Assembly: GCF_004803475.1 (NCBI RefSeq)
Contig: NZ_SRKY01000005.1
Span: 62,001-126,000 of the forward strand
DNA length: 64,000 bases
Direction of reading: 5' to 3'
Origin: Aliishimia ponticola
GTDB lineage: Bacteria > Pseudomonadota > Alphaproteobacteria > Rhodobacterales > Rhodobacteraceae
Part shown: positions 52,552 to 62,706 of the stretch, piece after piece
How positions within the stretch are numbered: position 1 is the stretch's first letter
Layout: every line of letters begins with the position of its first letter
The notes under the pieces: generated by a model
Database searches by the model: none
Seen by the model: the letters and a program-made list of their open reading frames with translations, nothing else
What the model was told of the DNA's origin: nothing
Program-made: the position numbers and the translations under genes

Positions 52552-54580
52552 TCATCGTCAGAAGTTCGTACTCCGCCACGAGATCTCCGTCCTGGTTGGT
52601 CAGTGTCACGTGCCAGCGTACCTCGCCATAGGCATCATTGCGAGGGGTCTTGGCCTTCACTGTCAGACGGACGGCAATGCTATCCCCGGCAGAGACCGGT
52701 TTCATGAACCGCAGCGCGTCCAGACCGGTATTTGCAAGCACGGGTCCGGGGTCGGGCTGCACGAACAATCCGGCGGCGAAACTCAGCAGCAGATATCCAT
52801 GCGCGACGCGGCCGGGGAAGAACGGATTTGCCTTCGCGGCGGCGTCATCCATATGGGCGTAGAACGTATCGCCGGTGAAATGGGCAAAATGCTCAATATC
52901 GTCGAGCGTGATTTCGCGCGATCCGGTGTGAATCGTGTCGCCGATCGCAAGGTCGCCATAGGGCCGGGTGAACGGATGATCCTTGTTAGTGTCTGTGTGC
53001 GCGCCGGGAATCCACCGACTTCCGATTGCCGAAAGCAGGTCGGGGCTGCCCTGAATTGCCGTGCGTTGCATGAAGTGGAGAACGCCGCGAACACCGCCGA
53101 GTTCCTCGCCACCTCCGGCACGACCGGGGCCGCCATGCACCATATGCGGCAGGGGCGCGCCATGGCCGGTCGCCTCTGCCATCGAGTCGCGATTGTTGAA
53201 GTAGAGGCGCCCATGATAGGCCGCCGCGCCAAGGGTCACTTCGCGCGCAACCTCCGCGTCGCGCGTGATGACAGAGGCGACAAGGCTGCCTTGCCCACGG
53301 TTCGCCAACGTTACGGCGTGTTCAAGATCGCGGTACCCCATGACGGTAGAGACCGGCCCGAACGCTTCTGTGTCATGGACGCGCTGGGCATTATCCGGGT
53401 CTGAACAGTGAAGCAGCATCGGCGGAAGGAAAGCGCCTTTGGACGGGTCAGCGCCATTGACGTCGAAACTGTCTGGGTCGCCAAAGATGCGGTCCGCCTC
53501 TGCCCCGATCAGGGCGACCTTTTCCAGCACGGCACGCTTTTGCGCGTTCGATACCAGCGCACCCATTCGTGTTGTGTCCTGCCGAGGATCGCCAACGACG
53601 ATCTTGCTCAGTTTGGCGCGCAAACCCTCGCATACAGGCTCTATCAGGGTTTCTGGTACTATGATGCGCCGGATTGCGGTGCATTTCTGCCCGGCTTTGG
53701 CAGTCATTTCGCGCTGCACTTCCTTCAGGAACAGGTCAAATTCCGGCGTTCCGGGCACCGCATCCGGGCCGAGGATTGAGGCGTTGAGGCTGTCTTGCTC
53801 GGCGCTGAAGGGAACGGAGTTTTGCAGCAGGGTGGGCTGCGTGCGCAGGTGCATCGCAGTTTGGGCGGACCCGGTGAAGGTCACGACATCCTGGCAATCC
53901 ATATGATCCAGCATGTCGCCGATCCCGCCGGTCACCAGCTGCAACGCGCCTTCGGGTAGCAAGCCGCTATCCAACATCAGCCGCACGCAGGCTTCGGTAA
54001 CATAGCAGGTCGCCGTCGCGGGCTTCACGATGGCCGGCATCCCCGCCAGCCATGTGGGAGCGAGCTTTTCCAGCATCCCCCAGACCGGAAAGTTGAAGGC
54101 GTTGATGTGGACCACAATCCCCTGTTTAGGGACATATATATGCTGCCCAAAGAATTGCCCGTCGCGACCGAGCTGCTCCGGCAGGCCATCGAGATAGATT
54201 TTGCCATCGGGCATCTCGCGGCGCCCCTTCGCGGCAAAGACAAGCATCGTGCCAATGCCGCCATCCACGTCGATCTGGTGATCGGACAAGGTCGCGCCGG
54301 TGTCGTAGCTGAGATCGTAAAGCGTTTGTTTATGGGCTTGCAGGTGCAAGGCCAGCGCTTTGAGCATCCGCGCCCGGTCGTGGAAGGTCATGTCGCGCAG
54401 ATCCGCGCCCTTTGCCCGACCCCAAGACACCATGTCAGCAAATGGCAGCGCGTCATTGCCCGCCTCGGCGATGACCTGGCCAGTAATGGCGGATTCGATC
54501 GGCCGCGCGCCCGGTCCCGGCCGCAGCCATTGGCCTGCTGCAAAACTTTCAACCGCGCGGATCGCTGTATCCTTCGGCAT
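52541..54580 (-). CDS. paaZ: Bifunctional oxepin-CoA hydrolase / 3-oxo-5,6-dehydrosuberyl-CoA semialdehyde dehydrogenase
   Basis: A 679-residue two-domain enzyme. The first 520 residues are an aldehyde dehydrogenase: [28 protein letters not shown] and [12 protein letters not shown] with the catalytic cysteine. The C-terminal part is a MaoC-type (R)-hydratase domain: [19 protein letters not shown] and [19 protein letters not shown] hold the Asp/His pair. It opens the oxepin ring and oxidises the aldehyde before it can rearrange to a toxic cyclic product. Confidence 0.95.
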   Translation of the reverse strand: MPKDTAIRAVESFAAGQWLRPGPGARPIESAITGQVIAEAGNDALPFADMVSWGRAKGADLRDMTFHDRARMLKALALHLQAHKQTLYDLSYDTGATLSDHQIDVDGGIGTMLVFAAKGRREMPDGKIYLDGLPEQLGRDGQFFGQHIYVPKQGIVVHINAFNFPVWGMLEKLAPTWLAGMPAIVKPATATCYVTEACVRLMLDSGLLPEGALQLVTGGIGDMLDHMDCQDVVTFTGSAQTAMHLRTQPTLLQNSVPFSAEQDSLNASILGPDAVPGTPEFDLFLKEVQREMTAKAGQKCTAIRRIIVPETLIEPVCEGLRAKLSKIVVGDPRQDTTRMGALVSNAQKRAVLEKVALIGAEADRIFGDPDSFDVNGADPSKGAFLPPMLLHCSDPDNAQRVHDTEAFGPVSTVMGYRDLEHAVTLANRGQGSLVASVITRDAEVAREVTLGAAAYHGRLYFNNRDSMAEATGHGAPLPHMVHGGPGRAGGGEELGGVRGVLHFMQRTAIQGSPDLLSAIGSRWIPGAHTDTNKDHPFTRPYGDLAIGDTIHTGSREITLDDIEHFAHFTGDTFYAHMDDAAAKANPFFPGRVAHGYLLLSFAAGLFVQPDPGPVLANTGLDALRFMKPVSAGDSIAVRLTVKAKTPRNDAYGEVRWHVTLTNQDGDLVAEYELLTMNAF

Positions 54581-54605
54581 CGTCCCCTCCCTTGGTTAGA
54601 GCCTG

Positions 54606-55670
54606 TTAGTGCTGATCGTAATCCAGCACGATCTTGTCGCTGATGGGGTAGCACTGGCAGGTCAGAACAAATCCGGCGCGCACTTCGTAATCCTCAAGCG
54701 CGTGGTTCGCGATCATCTCCGCTTCGCCTTCGATAACCTTCGCCTTGCAGGTCGAACACACGCCAGATCGGCAGGCATGTGGCGCGTCGAGATCGTTTTC
54801 CAACGCACCTTGCAGGATCGGGACGCCGGGCGGCAGCGTGAATTGATGCGCCGTGCCATCCATGATGACGGTCGTTTCGGTGCCGGTATCCTTGCTGACC
54901 TCGGCGCGTTTGGCCGCCGCAAGCTGACCTTCCTGCGAGCCGGTAAAAAGCTCGTATTTGATGTTCTCTTTCGCCAGCCCATTGTCTTCCAGCGCCGCGG
55001 CGATGGCTTTCATCATCGGTTCCGGGCCGCAGATCAGGGCGAGGTCCACGCTTTCGACGTCGACCCAATGGGCAAAAAGCGCTTCGCATTTCTCGGCGTC
55101 GATCCGGCCGGAAAACAGGTCAATGTCCTGATCGCCCGATTCCAGAATGTGCAGGATCGTCAACCGTTCCATGAAGCGGTTCTTGAGATCCTCCAGCTCC
55201 TCACGGAACATGATCGTGTTGGGCGCGCGGTTGGCATAGACCAGCGTGAACTGGCTGAGCGGTTCGCGTGTGAGCACGGTTTTCAAAATGGACAGAACCG
55301 GGGTAATGCCCGAGCCACCAGCGAAACCGAGGTAGGTCTTGGCCTTTTCCGGCTCTAACTCAGTATAAAAGCGCCCCATCGGGGGCATCACGTCCAGAAC
55401 ATCACCGGGCTTCAACTCTTCGTTGGCGAAGGTCGAGAAGGCCCCGCCGTCGACGCGTTTGATCCCGACTTGCAGAACGCCATCGTCCAGCCCGCTACAA
55501 ATGGAATAGTTGCGACGTACTTCGGTCCCGTCGAAATCCTTGCGGAACGTAAGGTACTGCCCCTGTGCAAAGGCGAAGTCCGCGGGGTTTTCGGGTTGCA
55601 ACGTAACGATGACCGCATCGCGGATCGTCTTCTTCACATCGGTGACGGTAAGAGGATGAAATTTTGCCAT
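54606..55670 (-). CDS. paaE: Phenylacetyl-CoA epoxidase reductase subunit
   Basis: A 354-residue electron donor of the PaaABCE monooxygenase: FAD-binding and NAD(P)H-binding ferredoxin-reductase domains (1-240; RNYSICSG, GFAGGSGITPVLSI) and a plant-type [2Fe-2S] domain with C300, C305, C308 and C338 (Cx4Cx2Cx29C). One base separates its start from the paaD stop. Confidence 0.94.
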   Translation of the reverse strand: MAKFHPLTVTDVKKTIRDAVIVTLQPENPADFAFAQGQYLTFRKDFDGTEVRRNYSICSGLDDGVLQVGIKRVDGGAFSTFANEELKPGDVLDVMPPMGRFYTELEPEKAKTYLGFAGGSGITPVLSILKTVLTREPLSQFTLVYANRAPNTIMFREELEDLKNRFMERLTILHILESGDQDIDLFSGRIDAEKCEALFAHWVDVESVDLALICGPEPMMKAIAAALEDNGLAKENIKYELFTGSQEGQLAAAKRAEVSKDTGTETTVIMDGTAHQFTLPPGVPILQGALENDLDAPHACRSGVCSTCKAKVIEGEAEMIANHALEDYEVRAGFVLTCQCYPISDKIVLDYDQH

Positions 55671-55671
55671 G

Positions 55672-56136
55672 TCAGATACACTTGAAATAGTCGAACGGTT
55701 CCAGACAGTCGGTGCAGCGCCATTGCGCCTTGCACGGGGTCGATCCGAACTGGCTGATCCGTTCCACTTGGGTGGAGTTGCAATGCGGGCAGTGCGATGG
55801 GCCGCCAGCGGGCTGCGGCGGTGCGATGCCGTAGGCTTCCAGTTTGGCGCGCCCTTTGTCGGACAGCCAATCCGTTGTCCATGGGGGCGAGATTTGCCTT
55901 TTTAGGCTCACCTTTTCTATCCCATGAGCGCGCAGCGCCGTTTCAATTTCCATGTTGATGACGGAGGTCGCCGGGCAACCGGAATAGGTTGGCGTCACGG
56001 TCACTTGCAGCGTGTCGCCATCCCAATCCAAGGCGCGGATGATCCCCAGATCCATGAGTGAGATCGCGGGGATCTCTGGGTCCGGCACCGCGTCGAGCCA
56101 CGCGCGAATGTCATCCATGGAGGGGCGGGTTGTCAC
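55672..56136 (-). CDS. paaD: Phenylacetate degradation protein PaaD (DUF59/MIP18-like)
   Basis: A 154-residue PaaD/PaaJ-type protein: DUF59 domain with VPDPEIPAISLMDLGII and PTYSGCPATSVI (about 15-60), and a C-terminal four-cysteine zinc site CPHC ... CTDC. It is thought to help mature the epoxidase metal or Fe-S centres. I chose the GTG at 56136 because it overlaps the paaC stop by four bases (GTGA); an ATG at 56169 would extend 11 codons into paaC and another at 56118 would shorten it. Confidence 0.9.
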   Translation of the reverse strand: MTTRPSMDDIRAWLDAVPDPEIPAISLMDLGIIRALDWDGDTLQVTVTPTYSGCPATSVINMEIETALRAHGIEKVSLKRQISPPWTTDWLSDKGRAKLEAYGIAPPQPAGGPSHCPHCNSTQVERISQFGSTPCKAQWRCTDCLEPFDYFKCI

Positions 56137-56882
56137 CACGTCGCACCCGGATAAGCACGTTGGAGCCATTGCATCTGTGTCAGCATGTGACCGAGATGTT
56201 CTGAATGGCGGGCCCCGGTGCGTCCGCCCTTATGGGCAAAGTTGCTGTCCGGCACGGTGAGGGTCGCGTCATTCATCACACTGGCAAGCGTCGTGTCGAA
56301 GCTGGACCGAACCTTATCCATATCCGGCGCAATACCGGGCAGCGCCGCATCCACGGCATCGGGAATGAACAATTCGCCCACATAGGGCCACAGCCGATCC
56401 AGTGCCGTTTGCATCCGCCCATGGCTTTCATCGGTGCCATCGCCCAGCGCGATCACCACGTCCGAGGACCGTTCAAGGTGGTAGGTCACTTCCTTGACCG
56501 CCTTGTCGGCAATTGCCGCGATCTTGTCATCCTTGGCGCCGGTCAGGGCGGTCAGATAGGGCTTGTGCCACGCATCGAACAGAAACTGGCGCATCATCGT
56601 TTGTCCGAAATCGCCATTGGGTTGTTCGACCAGCAAGGCGTTCCGAAAGTCCCACGCATCCCGCAAGAAGGCCAGATCATCGGCGGAGCGGCCTTCGCCC
56701 TCTGCCTCGCCCGCAAGTTCCAGCCACAGCTGTGTCTGACCGATCAGGTCCAGCGCCACATTGGCCAGTGCGATGTCTTCCTCCAACACGGGGGCGTGGC
56801 CGCACCATTCGGACAGGCGATGGCCAAGGACCAAGGCATTGTCGCCGAGGCGCAGCAGGAATTCGACGTTCGGCGCCATCAC
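56133..56882 (-). CDS. paaC: Phenylacetyl-CoA epoxidase structural subunit
   Basis: A 249-residue ferritin-like subunit that pairs with PaaA but lacks its own diiron centre. RLGDNALVLGHRLSEWCGHAPVLEEDIALANVALDLIGQ (split, residues 11-49) and the CGHAP motif identify PaaC. ATGA overlap with paaB upstream; GTGA overlap with paaD downstream. Confidence 0.95.
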   Translation of the reverse strand: MMAPNVEFLLRLGDNALVLGHRLSEWCGHAPVLEEDIALANVALDLIGQTQLWLELAGEAEGEGRSADDLAFLRDAWDFRNALLVEQPNGDFGQTMMRQFLFDAWHKPYLTALTGAKDDKIAAIADKAVKEVTYHLERSSDVVIALGDGTDESHGRMQTALDRLWPYVGELFIPDAVDAALPGIAPDMDKVRSSFDTTLASVMNDATLTVPDSNFAHKGGRTGARHSEHLGHMLTQMQWLQRAYPGATW

Positions 56883-57163
56883 ATCTTGCCCACTTCTTCG
56901 GGGATGTCGAAAAAGGTCGGGTGGCGGTAGACCTTGCTTTCCGACGGCTCGTACAGGCTTTCCTTGTCGGACGGGTCCGCGGCTGTGATCTTGGCGCTTT
57001 CCACGACCCAGATGCTGAGCCCTTCCTTGCGGCGCGTATAGACGTCGCGCGCGTTCTTAATCGCCATCTCAGCGTCAGGCGCGTGCAGGCTGCCAACATG
57101 GCGATGCGCCATTCCGTGCTGACCACGGATGAAAATCTCCCACAGGGGCCATTCCTTGGACAT
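56879..57163 (-). CDS. paaB: Phenylacetyl-CoA epoxidase subunit PaaB
   Basis: A 94-residue small subunit. WPLWEIFIRGQHGMAHRHVGSLHA and AIKNARDVYTRRKEG are the family features. PaaB bridges PaaAC heterodimers and is needed for activity. It lies 24 bases after paaA. Confidence 0.95.
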   Translation of the reverse strand: MSKEWPLWEIFIRGQHGMAHRHVGSLHAPDAEMAIKNARDVYTRRKEGLSIWVVESAKITAADPSDKESLYEPSESKVYRHPTFFDIPEEVGKM

Positions 57164-57187
57164 GAGCCTATTCCCTTTTGTTAGAGC

Positions 57188-58165
57188 CTATTCGGCGGCG
57201 GTTTTCAGCGCGCGTTTCTTTTCGGCATGGGCCAGCATTCCTTCGCGGACCCATGCGCCGTCGTCCCAGGCCTTGTTGCGGGCTTCCAGCCGTTCAGCCG
57301 AACAGGGTCCATTGCCGGACAGCACCTCGAAGAACTCGGTCCAGTCGGGTTCCGAAAAGTCGTAATGGCCGGTCTCATCGTTCCATTTCAGGTCCGGGTC
57401 CGGCACCGTCAGGCCCAGATATTCAGCTTGGGGCACGGTCTGGTCGACGAATTTCTGGCGAAGCTCGTCATTGGTGTTCATCTTGATCTTCCACGCCATT
57501 GATTGCGAGGAATGGACACTGTCCTTGTCGGACGGTCCGAACATCATGAGCGACGGATACCAGAACCGGTTCAAGGCATCCTGCGCCATGCGTTTCTGCT
57601 CTGGCGTGCCGGACGCCATCTTCATCATGATGTCGTAGCCTTGGCGTTGATGGAACGACTCTTCCTTGCAGATGCGGATCATCGCGCGTGAATAGGGGCC
57701 GAAGGACGTGCGTTGCAGCGGCACCTGGTTCATGATCGCCGCGCCGTCGACCAGCCATCCAACAGCGCCCATATCGGCCCATGTCAGGGTCGGATAGGAG
57801 AAGATGGAGGAGTATTTCATCTTGCCGCTCAGCAGCATTTCGGTCAGCTCATCCCGGCTCACGCCCAGCGTTTCGGCCGCACAATAAAGGTAGAGCCCAT
57901 GCCCGGCCTCGTCCTGCACCTTGGCAAGCAGGATCTGCTTGCGCTCCAGCGTCGGGGCGCGGGTAATCCAGTTGCCTTCAGGAAGTTGGCCGACGATCTC
58001 TGAATGGGCGTGCTGGCCGATCTGCCGGATCAGCGTTTTGCGATACCCTTCCGGCATCCAGTCCTTCGGTTCAATCTTTTCGCCCGCGTCGATCCGTGCC
58101 TGAAAGGCTGCGAGCTTTTCGGGATCGTCTTTTGTCGCTTCGGATTTGACCATCTGTGCATACAT
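57188..58165 (-). CDS. paaA: Phenylacetyl-CoA epoxidase catalytic subunit
   Basis: A 325-residue diiron monooxygenase subunit that epoxidises the aromatic ring of phenylacetyl-CoA. Carboxylate/histidine ligands are expected in [23 protein letters not shown] and the later [12 protein letters not shown], all present. It starts three bases after the thiolase stop. Confidence 0.95.
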   Translation of the reverse strand: MYAQMVKSEATKDDPEKLAAFQARIDAGEKIEPKDWMPEGYRKTLIRQIGQHAHSEIVGQLPEGNWITRAPTLERKQILLAKVQDEAGHGLYLYCAAETLGVSRDELTEMLLSGKMKYSSIFSYPTLTWADMGAVGWLVDGAAIMNQVPLQRTSFGPYSRAMIRICKEESFHQRQGYDIMMKMASGTPEQKRMAQDALNRFWYPSLMMFGPSDKDSVHSSQSMAWKIKMNTNDELRQKFVDQTVPQAEYLGLTVPDPDLKWNDETGHYDFSEPDWTEFFEVLSGNGPCSAERLEARNKAWDDGAWVREGMLAHAEKKRALKTAAE

Positions 58166-58168
58166 CGT

Positions 58169-59371
58169 TCAGACCCTTTCGAGAATAAGCGCCACGCCTT
58201 GCCCGACGCCCACGCACATGGTGCACAGCGCATAGCGCCCGCCGGTGCGTTTCAGTTGATAGGCTGCGGTCAGTACAAGCCGCGCGCCTGACATGCCCAA
58301 GGGGTGGCCAATCGCAATGGCACCGCCCTGAGCGTTTACACGTGCGTCGTCATCCTTCACCCCAAGCTCACGCAGTGTCGCAAGCCCTTGGGACGCGAAG
58401 GCTTCGTTCAGTTCTATCACATCCATCTGGTCGATGGTGAGCCCGGCATGATCCAGCACCTTGCGCGAGGCTGGAACCGGGCCAATCCCCATCACCCGTG
58501 GCGCGACCCCGGCGGCTTTCATCGCCACGACGCGGGCCATCGGTGTCAGGCCATGCTGGGCCGCGCCGGTTTCCGACGCCAGCAGAAGAGCGGCCGCACC
58601 GTCATTCACGCCAGAGGCATTCCCAGCCGTGACCGTCAGGTCCGGCCCGTTCACGCCGCGCAGTTTGGCAAGCTTTGCGGCATCCGTGCCGGGGCGCGGG
58701 TGTTCGTCGGTATCGACGAGGATGGGATCCCCTTTGCGCTGCGGAATGGTGACAGGACAAATCTCGTCCGTGAAGTGACCTGCGTCCTGTGCAGCGGCCC
58801 AGCGTGCTTGACTGCGCGCGGCGAAGGCATCCTGATCTTCGCGGCTGACGCTCCAATCCTGCGCCACGTTATCCGCAGTCTGCGGCATGGAATCGATGCC
58901 ATAGGCCGCTTTCATTTTCGGGTTCACGAACCGCCAGCCGATCGTCGTGTCATAGACCGCATTCGCGCGGGAAAATGCTGTGTCAGCCTTGGGCATGACG
59001 AAGGGCGCGCGGCTCATGCTTTCGACACCGCCAGCGATAGCGAGGTCCAGATCACCGGCTTTGATGCCCCGCGCGGCAAAACCGACAGCGTCCATTCCGC
59101 TTGCGCAGAGCCTGTTTATCGTCGATCCGGGGACGGTTTCGGGCAGCCCGGCCAGCAAAGCAGCCATGCGTGCCACGTTGCGGTTGTCTTCGCCCGCCTG
59201 ATTGGCGCAGCCATAGATCACATCGTCAACGCTGGACCAATCCACCTGCGGGTTGCGCGCCATCAGTGCTTTGATCGGCTCTGCCGCGAGGTCGTCCGCC
59301 CGCACGGCAGATAAGGCCCCGGCATAGCGACCGATGGGTGTGCGCTGCGCGTCACAAATGAAAGCCTGCAT
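58169..59371 (-). CDS. pcaF: 3-oxoadipyl-CoA/3-oxo-5,6-dehydrosuberyl-CoA thiolase
   Basis: A 400-residue type I thiolase. Nucleophile C89 is in INRLCASGMDAV; the NEAFA, GGAIAIGHPLGMSGAR and CTMCVGVGQG motifs complete the site. In the paa pathway it splits off acetyl-CoA (PaaJ); the same enzyme serves beta-ketoadipate breakdown (PcaF). As first gene of the paaABCDEZX run it points to PaaJ use here. GGGGAGG precedes the ATG. Confidence 0.92.
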   Translation of the reverse strand: MQAFICDAQRTPIGRYAGALSAVRADDLAAEPIKALMARNPQVDWSSVDDVIYGCANQAGEDNRNVARMAALLAGLPETVPGSTINRLCASGMDAVGFAARGIKAGDLDLAIAGGVESMSRAPFVMPKADTAFSRANAVYDTTIGWRFVNPKMKAAYGIDSMPQTADNVAQDWSVSREDQDAFAARSQARWAAAQDAGHFTDEICPVTIPQRKGDPILVDTDEHPRPGTDAAKLAKLRGVNGPDLTVTAGNASGVNDGAAALLLASETGAAQHGLTPMARVVAMKAAGVAPRVMGIGPVPASRKVLDHAGLTIDQMDVIELNEAFASQGLATLRELGVKDDDARVNAQGGAIAIGHPLGMSGARLVLTAAYQLKRTGGRYALCTMCVGVGQGVALILERV

Positions 59372-59410
59372 ATTTTCCTCCCCTTCGCGGGCACAGGTTA
59401 TGCGGTGACG

Positions 59411-59416
59411 TGATTC
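59411..59416. promoter_or_regulatory. Possible PaaX half-operator
   Basis: TGATTC on the plus strand (GAATCA on the coding strand) lies 40 bases before the thiolase ATG. E. coli PaaX operators contain TGATTC and GAATCA as half-sites, from memory. I do not find the second half-site at the expected spacing, only a partial TGAACC. Confidence 0.25.
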
Positions 59417-59485
59417 GGTGCAATTAAAATGTTACTAATGAGGTTCATTTGTCGGCAGGACGTAACGCTTTGACTGATGAAACGC

Positions 59486-59512
59486 AAAAGCCCCAGTCTT
59501 TCGACCGGGGCT
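59486..59512 (-). terminator. Rho-independent terminator of the RTX gene
   Basis: On the minus strand AGCCCC-G-GTC, loop GAAA, GAC-T-GGGGCT, then TTTT (59512 to 59486). It lies 41 bases after the RTX stop and insulates the paa operon promoter from RTX transcription. Confidence 0.8.
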
Positions 59513-59552
59513 AGTAGGTGGTTTAGGGCTGTTAGGCTCTGAATGAGCCTGA

Positions 59553-62390
59553 TCAGCCGAGGATCACATCGCTCGCGTCGAAATCAGTCACCTGGAAGCT
59601 ATCGATATAGATCACGTCGCCGCCACCGAAGTTGATCCGCATGGCCGTGCCGGCATTGGAGGCCAGCGACAGAACGTCGGTCGCAAAGTCGGTGAACTCA
59701 TAGGCGGACAGGTCGATCCGATCGATCCCGTCTTCCCAGTCGCGGATACGGTCGAACCCGCCGGACCCATCGGCAGAGGACGCGTAAATGAAGGTGTCGC
59801 GTTGTCCGTCGAACACACCGCCGCCGACGCCGCCGAACAGCGTGTCATCACCCGCGCCGCCCGCGATATAGTCTGTGCCGCCTTCGCCGAGGATGAAGTC
59901 ATCGCCGTAGCCGCCATCCAGAATATCGCCGTTGCCGCCGCCACGGATGTCGTCATTCCCGCTGCCGCCGTCAATCGTGTCGCCGCCACGGTTGCCGCGC
60001 AGAAAGTCGTCATTCGCGCCGCCATCGATGTAGTCTGAGTCGAGGCCGCCATACAGATAATCGGTTCCGTTGCCGCCATAGAGGAAGTCGTCGCCCTCAA
60101 GGCCCAGCAAGGTATCGTTGTCGCGGTGGCCATACATGATGTCCACGCCTTCGGCGCCACGGATCGTGTCGTCGCCCGCGTTGCCGTAGAACGTATCGTC
60201 GCCGCCCTTGCCTTTGATGATGTCATTGCCCGTGCCGCCGACAAGAAGGTTATCCTCCGCCGTGCCCACGAGGCGATCATCGAAGTCGGAGCCTTGGACG
60301 TTCTCGATGTCGTAAAGTTCGTCGTCGCCATCGGCACCGCGCGAGATTTCGGAGTTCAGATAAACCTCGACCCCGCCGGACGCGCCGTCATAGCTGACTT
60401 CGTCCACACCATCGCCGCCATACAGCGCGTCATCCCCGGCGCGGCTGACCAGCATGTCATTCCCGTCATTGCCGTACAGCGTACTGCCCGATGCGGCCGC
60501 CGCAAGCGTATCCGACGCGGACGATCCTTTGACGATTTCGATGCTGGAGACACTGTCCGTGAAAGAGCCATCCGTGGACCAGTTTGCCGTGGCGCTTCCC
60601 GCTTCGAGGTCCACGTTCAACGAGGCAAGCGCTGCGTCCGTGTAGTCGAGCGTGTCGATCCCGTCTTCGCCCTCAATCGTGTCGGCACCGGAAGTGGCGA
60701 TGAAGGTGTCATCGCCGCCGCGACCTTGAAGCCGGTCCTCCGCGCCTTCCAGGCCTTTGAGGATGTCGTCGCCGGTTCGCGATCCGCGCACGTGCTCGAT
60801 ATTGACGATGGTGTCGATATACTCGGTTCCGTTCCAGATGGTTGTCGCCAGGCCTGCGGTCAGATCGACATCGACCATGTCGTAGTCGTTCCGGTCATAC
60901 CGCAGACGGTCAAAGCCGCCGCCGCCATTGATGCTGTCATCGCCGGACCGCGCGATGAAGGATTCATCATTGGAGGAGCCAATGAGGTTGTCGTTGTAGT
61001 CCGACCCGCGCACTTCCCACAGATCGCCGTTGATCGTATCGGTGCCGCCGTCGCCATCGCTCGCAATGCCGGTCGCCAGATTGACGGTGACGCTGTCACT
61101 GGCGTTCGAATAGTCCAGCCGGGAAGACTGCGTATTCAGCAGGTTGAACGTGTCATTGCCTGCGCCGCCTGCGAATTCCATCCACTGACCGGAGGCAAGC
61201 GTGATGTTGTATACGTCGTTATAATTCGTCCCGTTGATGCCAAGACCGCCGGTCGTATCACCAGCGTAAAGCGGCATTTCCACATCAGTGATCGTGTCAA
61301 ACCCGGTGGAGCCTTTGTCCACGGTGCCGGTGTTGTTGATACCGTCGATGGTGATGGTGACACCTTCGGCAATGTCACGATACTGGATCTCCTGATAACC
61401 GGAGACGTTGTCGGAATAGATGATCGTGTCAAAGCCGGTGCCTGCAACGATCAGGTCGCCCGCACCGTCATTGTCATAGGGGTTGATCGTATCGTCGCCG
61501 CCAAGGCCGCGGATATCGTTGCTGCCACTATCGCCGGTGATGATGTCGTTGGACTCGGTTCCGCGCACGTTCTCGAAGTTCAAAATGGTGTCGGAGTCCC
61601 CGAAGCCATCTGTTGCGGTGCCGCTTAGCAGGTTTACCGTCACGCCTGCGAAGCCGCCGTAATTGGCATCACGGTCATAGCGCAGCAGATCGATCCCGTC
61701 CCGGCCGTCGAGGTAGTCATCCCCCTCAAGGCCGCGCATCATGTTGTCATTGCTGTCGCCGTAGAACGTATCGTCCCATGTAGAGCCGCGCAGCGCTTCG
61801 ATAGTGCCGGAAATTGTCTCGACATTTCCATAGGTGTCGGTCGCTGTACCGGCAGCGAGATCCACGCTCGCCCCGTTGCCGCCGTCTTCTTCGTGGAACG
61901 TGATCTGATCAAAGCCGACGCCACCGACATAGGTATCGGTACCTTCGTTAAGCGACATGAATGAACCGCCGGGGCCAGCAATCGCGGTATCGTCCATTCC
62001 AGAGTCGCCAAAATCGGCTTCGGCCAAGTCTACGTTCGAGGCGTCCTGGATCAGATCATACCCATCGAAAAGCGGATCGAGCCCGTCGTCGGTTCCCAAC
62101 CCGTTCGCGAAGGCGACCAACGAAAAAGAGATGCCCGAAAGGGTCGCGACGAGGCCGCCATTATCGTAAAATTCGATGCTGGTCATCGTCCCGCCGGTCG
62201 GCTCTTCATCGCTGTTCAGGCTGAACCCGGTCCCCCTGAGGATCCCGCTGCGATCGGGGAAGTCCGTGTTGTAGAGTTCAATGGCGGTGCTGGAGGCGGA
62301 GGTGACTTCGAGGTCTCCGTCGAAAAGCGCGTCAAAGGTGAAATCGGCGAAGTTCTCGCCGGTATAGATGGTGGCGGTTGCTGTCGGCAT
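59553..62390 (-). CDS. RTX (hemolysin-type calcium-binding) secreted protein
   Basis: A 945-residue acidic protein, almost free of cysteine and signal peptide, rich in Asp/Gly: the form of type I secretion substrates. RTX nonapeptides (GGxGxDxxx) occur scattered from about residue 200 (GLEGDDYLDGRDGID) and densely at about 680-870 (GGTGNDIIKGKGGDDTFYGNAGDD and similar, split). The middle repeats units of the type VDLAAGTATD and NIEHVRGS. No catalytic domain is recognisable. The C-terminus (FDASDVILG) is a typical hydrophobic secretion end. The ATG at 62390 is chosen over 62453 because repeat-free upstream residues look random. No T1SS genes are nearby. Confidence 0.85.
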   Translation of the reverse strand: MPTATATIYTGENFADFTFDALFDGDLEVTSASSTAIELYNTDFPDRSGILRGTGFSLNSDEEPTGGTMTSIEFYDNGGLVATLSGISFSLVAFANGLGTDDGLDPLFDGYDLIQDASNVDLAEADFGDSGMDDTAIAGPGGSFMSLNEGTDTYVGGVGFDQITFHEEDGGNGASVDLAAGTATDTYGNVETISGTIEALRGSTWDDTFYGDSNDNMMRGLEGDDYLDGRDGIDLLRYDRDANYGGFAGVTVNLLSGTATDGFGDSDTILNFENVRGTESNDIITGDSGSNDIRGLGGDDTINPYDNDGAGDLIVAGTGFDTIIYSDNVSGYQEIQYRDIAEGVTITIDGINNTGTVDKGSTGFDTITDVEMPLYAGDTTGGLGINGTNYNDVYNITLASGQWMEFAGGAGNDTFNLLNTQSSRLDYSNASDSVTVNLATGIASDGDGGTDTINGDLWEVRGSDYNDNLIGSSNDESFIARSGDDSINGGGGFDRLRYDRNDYDMVDVDLTAGLATTIWNGTEYIDTIVNIEHVRGSRTGDDILKGLEGAEDRLQGRGGDDTFIATSGADTIEGEDGIDTLDYTDAALASLNVDLEAGSATANWSTDGSFTDSVSSIEIVKGSSASDTLAAAASGSTLYGNDGNDMLVSRAGDDALYGGDGVDEVSYDGASGGVEVYLNSEISRGADGDDELYDIENVQGSDFDDRLVGTAEDNLLVGGTGNDIIKGKGGDDTFYGNAGDDTIRGAEGVDIMYGHRDNDTLLGLEGDDFLYGGNGTDYLYGGLDSDYIDGGANDDFLRGNRGGDTIDGGSGNDDIRGGGNGDILDGGYGDDFILGEGGTDYIAGGAGDDTLFGGVGGGVFDGQRDTFIYASSADGSGGFDRIRDWEDGIDRIDLSAYEFTDFATDVLSLASNAGTAMRINFGGGDVIYIDSFQVTDFDASDVILG

Positions 62391-62706
62391 CTTTGGAAAG
62401 TTCCTGAGTTTACTGTCGTCTGTTCGGTCCCGCGCAAAGAATTTGCGGTGCACTAATTAGAGGCCCGCATAGTTTACAATGCGTTAGCTCTGATCGGTCA
62501 ATTTTAAACATTCGTAACTGGTTAACTTCTTCGCGAATTGTGTGCAGATGGACTCTGACAATATTAAGGCGGCTTTTTGGAACCATATGACGTCTGCCAT
62601 TACAGGCAGGCGACTGACGCGGCCTGCAGTATACCAATGGTTGAAATTCTACCTTGGGTTCGTTAGGCTGAAGCCATTACTATTTGAATTTTTTGGGAGT
62701 TTCTTG
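62391..62706. other. Divergent AT-rich regulatory region
   Basis: 316 bases without a credible gene, more AT-rich than its surroundings. It holds the promoter for the RTX gene (62473-62501), a stem CTGCC/GGCAG (62594-62609), a weak plus-strand promoter candidate TTGAAA (62641-62646) with TAGGCT 17 bases on, and the ribosome site GGGAG (62695-62699) of the lipase. Confidence 0.5.
62473..62501 (-). promoter_or_regulatory. Candidate promoter for the RTX gene
   Basis: On the minus strand TTGACC (62501-62496), 17-base spacer, TGTAAA (62478-62473). Five of six and four of six consensus bases match. Predicted leader about 76 bases before the ATG at 62390. Confidence 0.55.

Noticed and set aside
59800-60480. 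Regularly spaced repeats that could suggest a CRISPR array or DNA satellite
   Set aside because: The repeats are codon-phased RTX nonapeptides inside one protein, degenerate at DNA level and without constant spacers.
60126-61628. 500-codon plus-strand frame inside the RTX gene, rich in Val/Ala/Ile/Asp
   Set aside because: Its regular pattern is the reverse complement of Gly/Asp RTX repeats; no ribosome site or domain.
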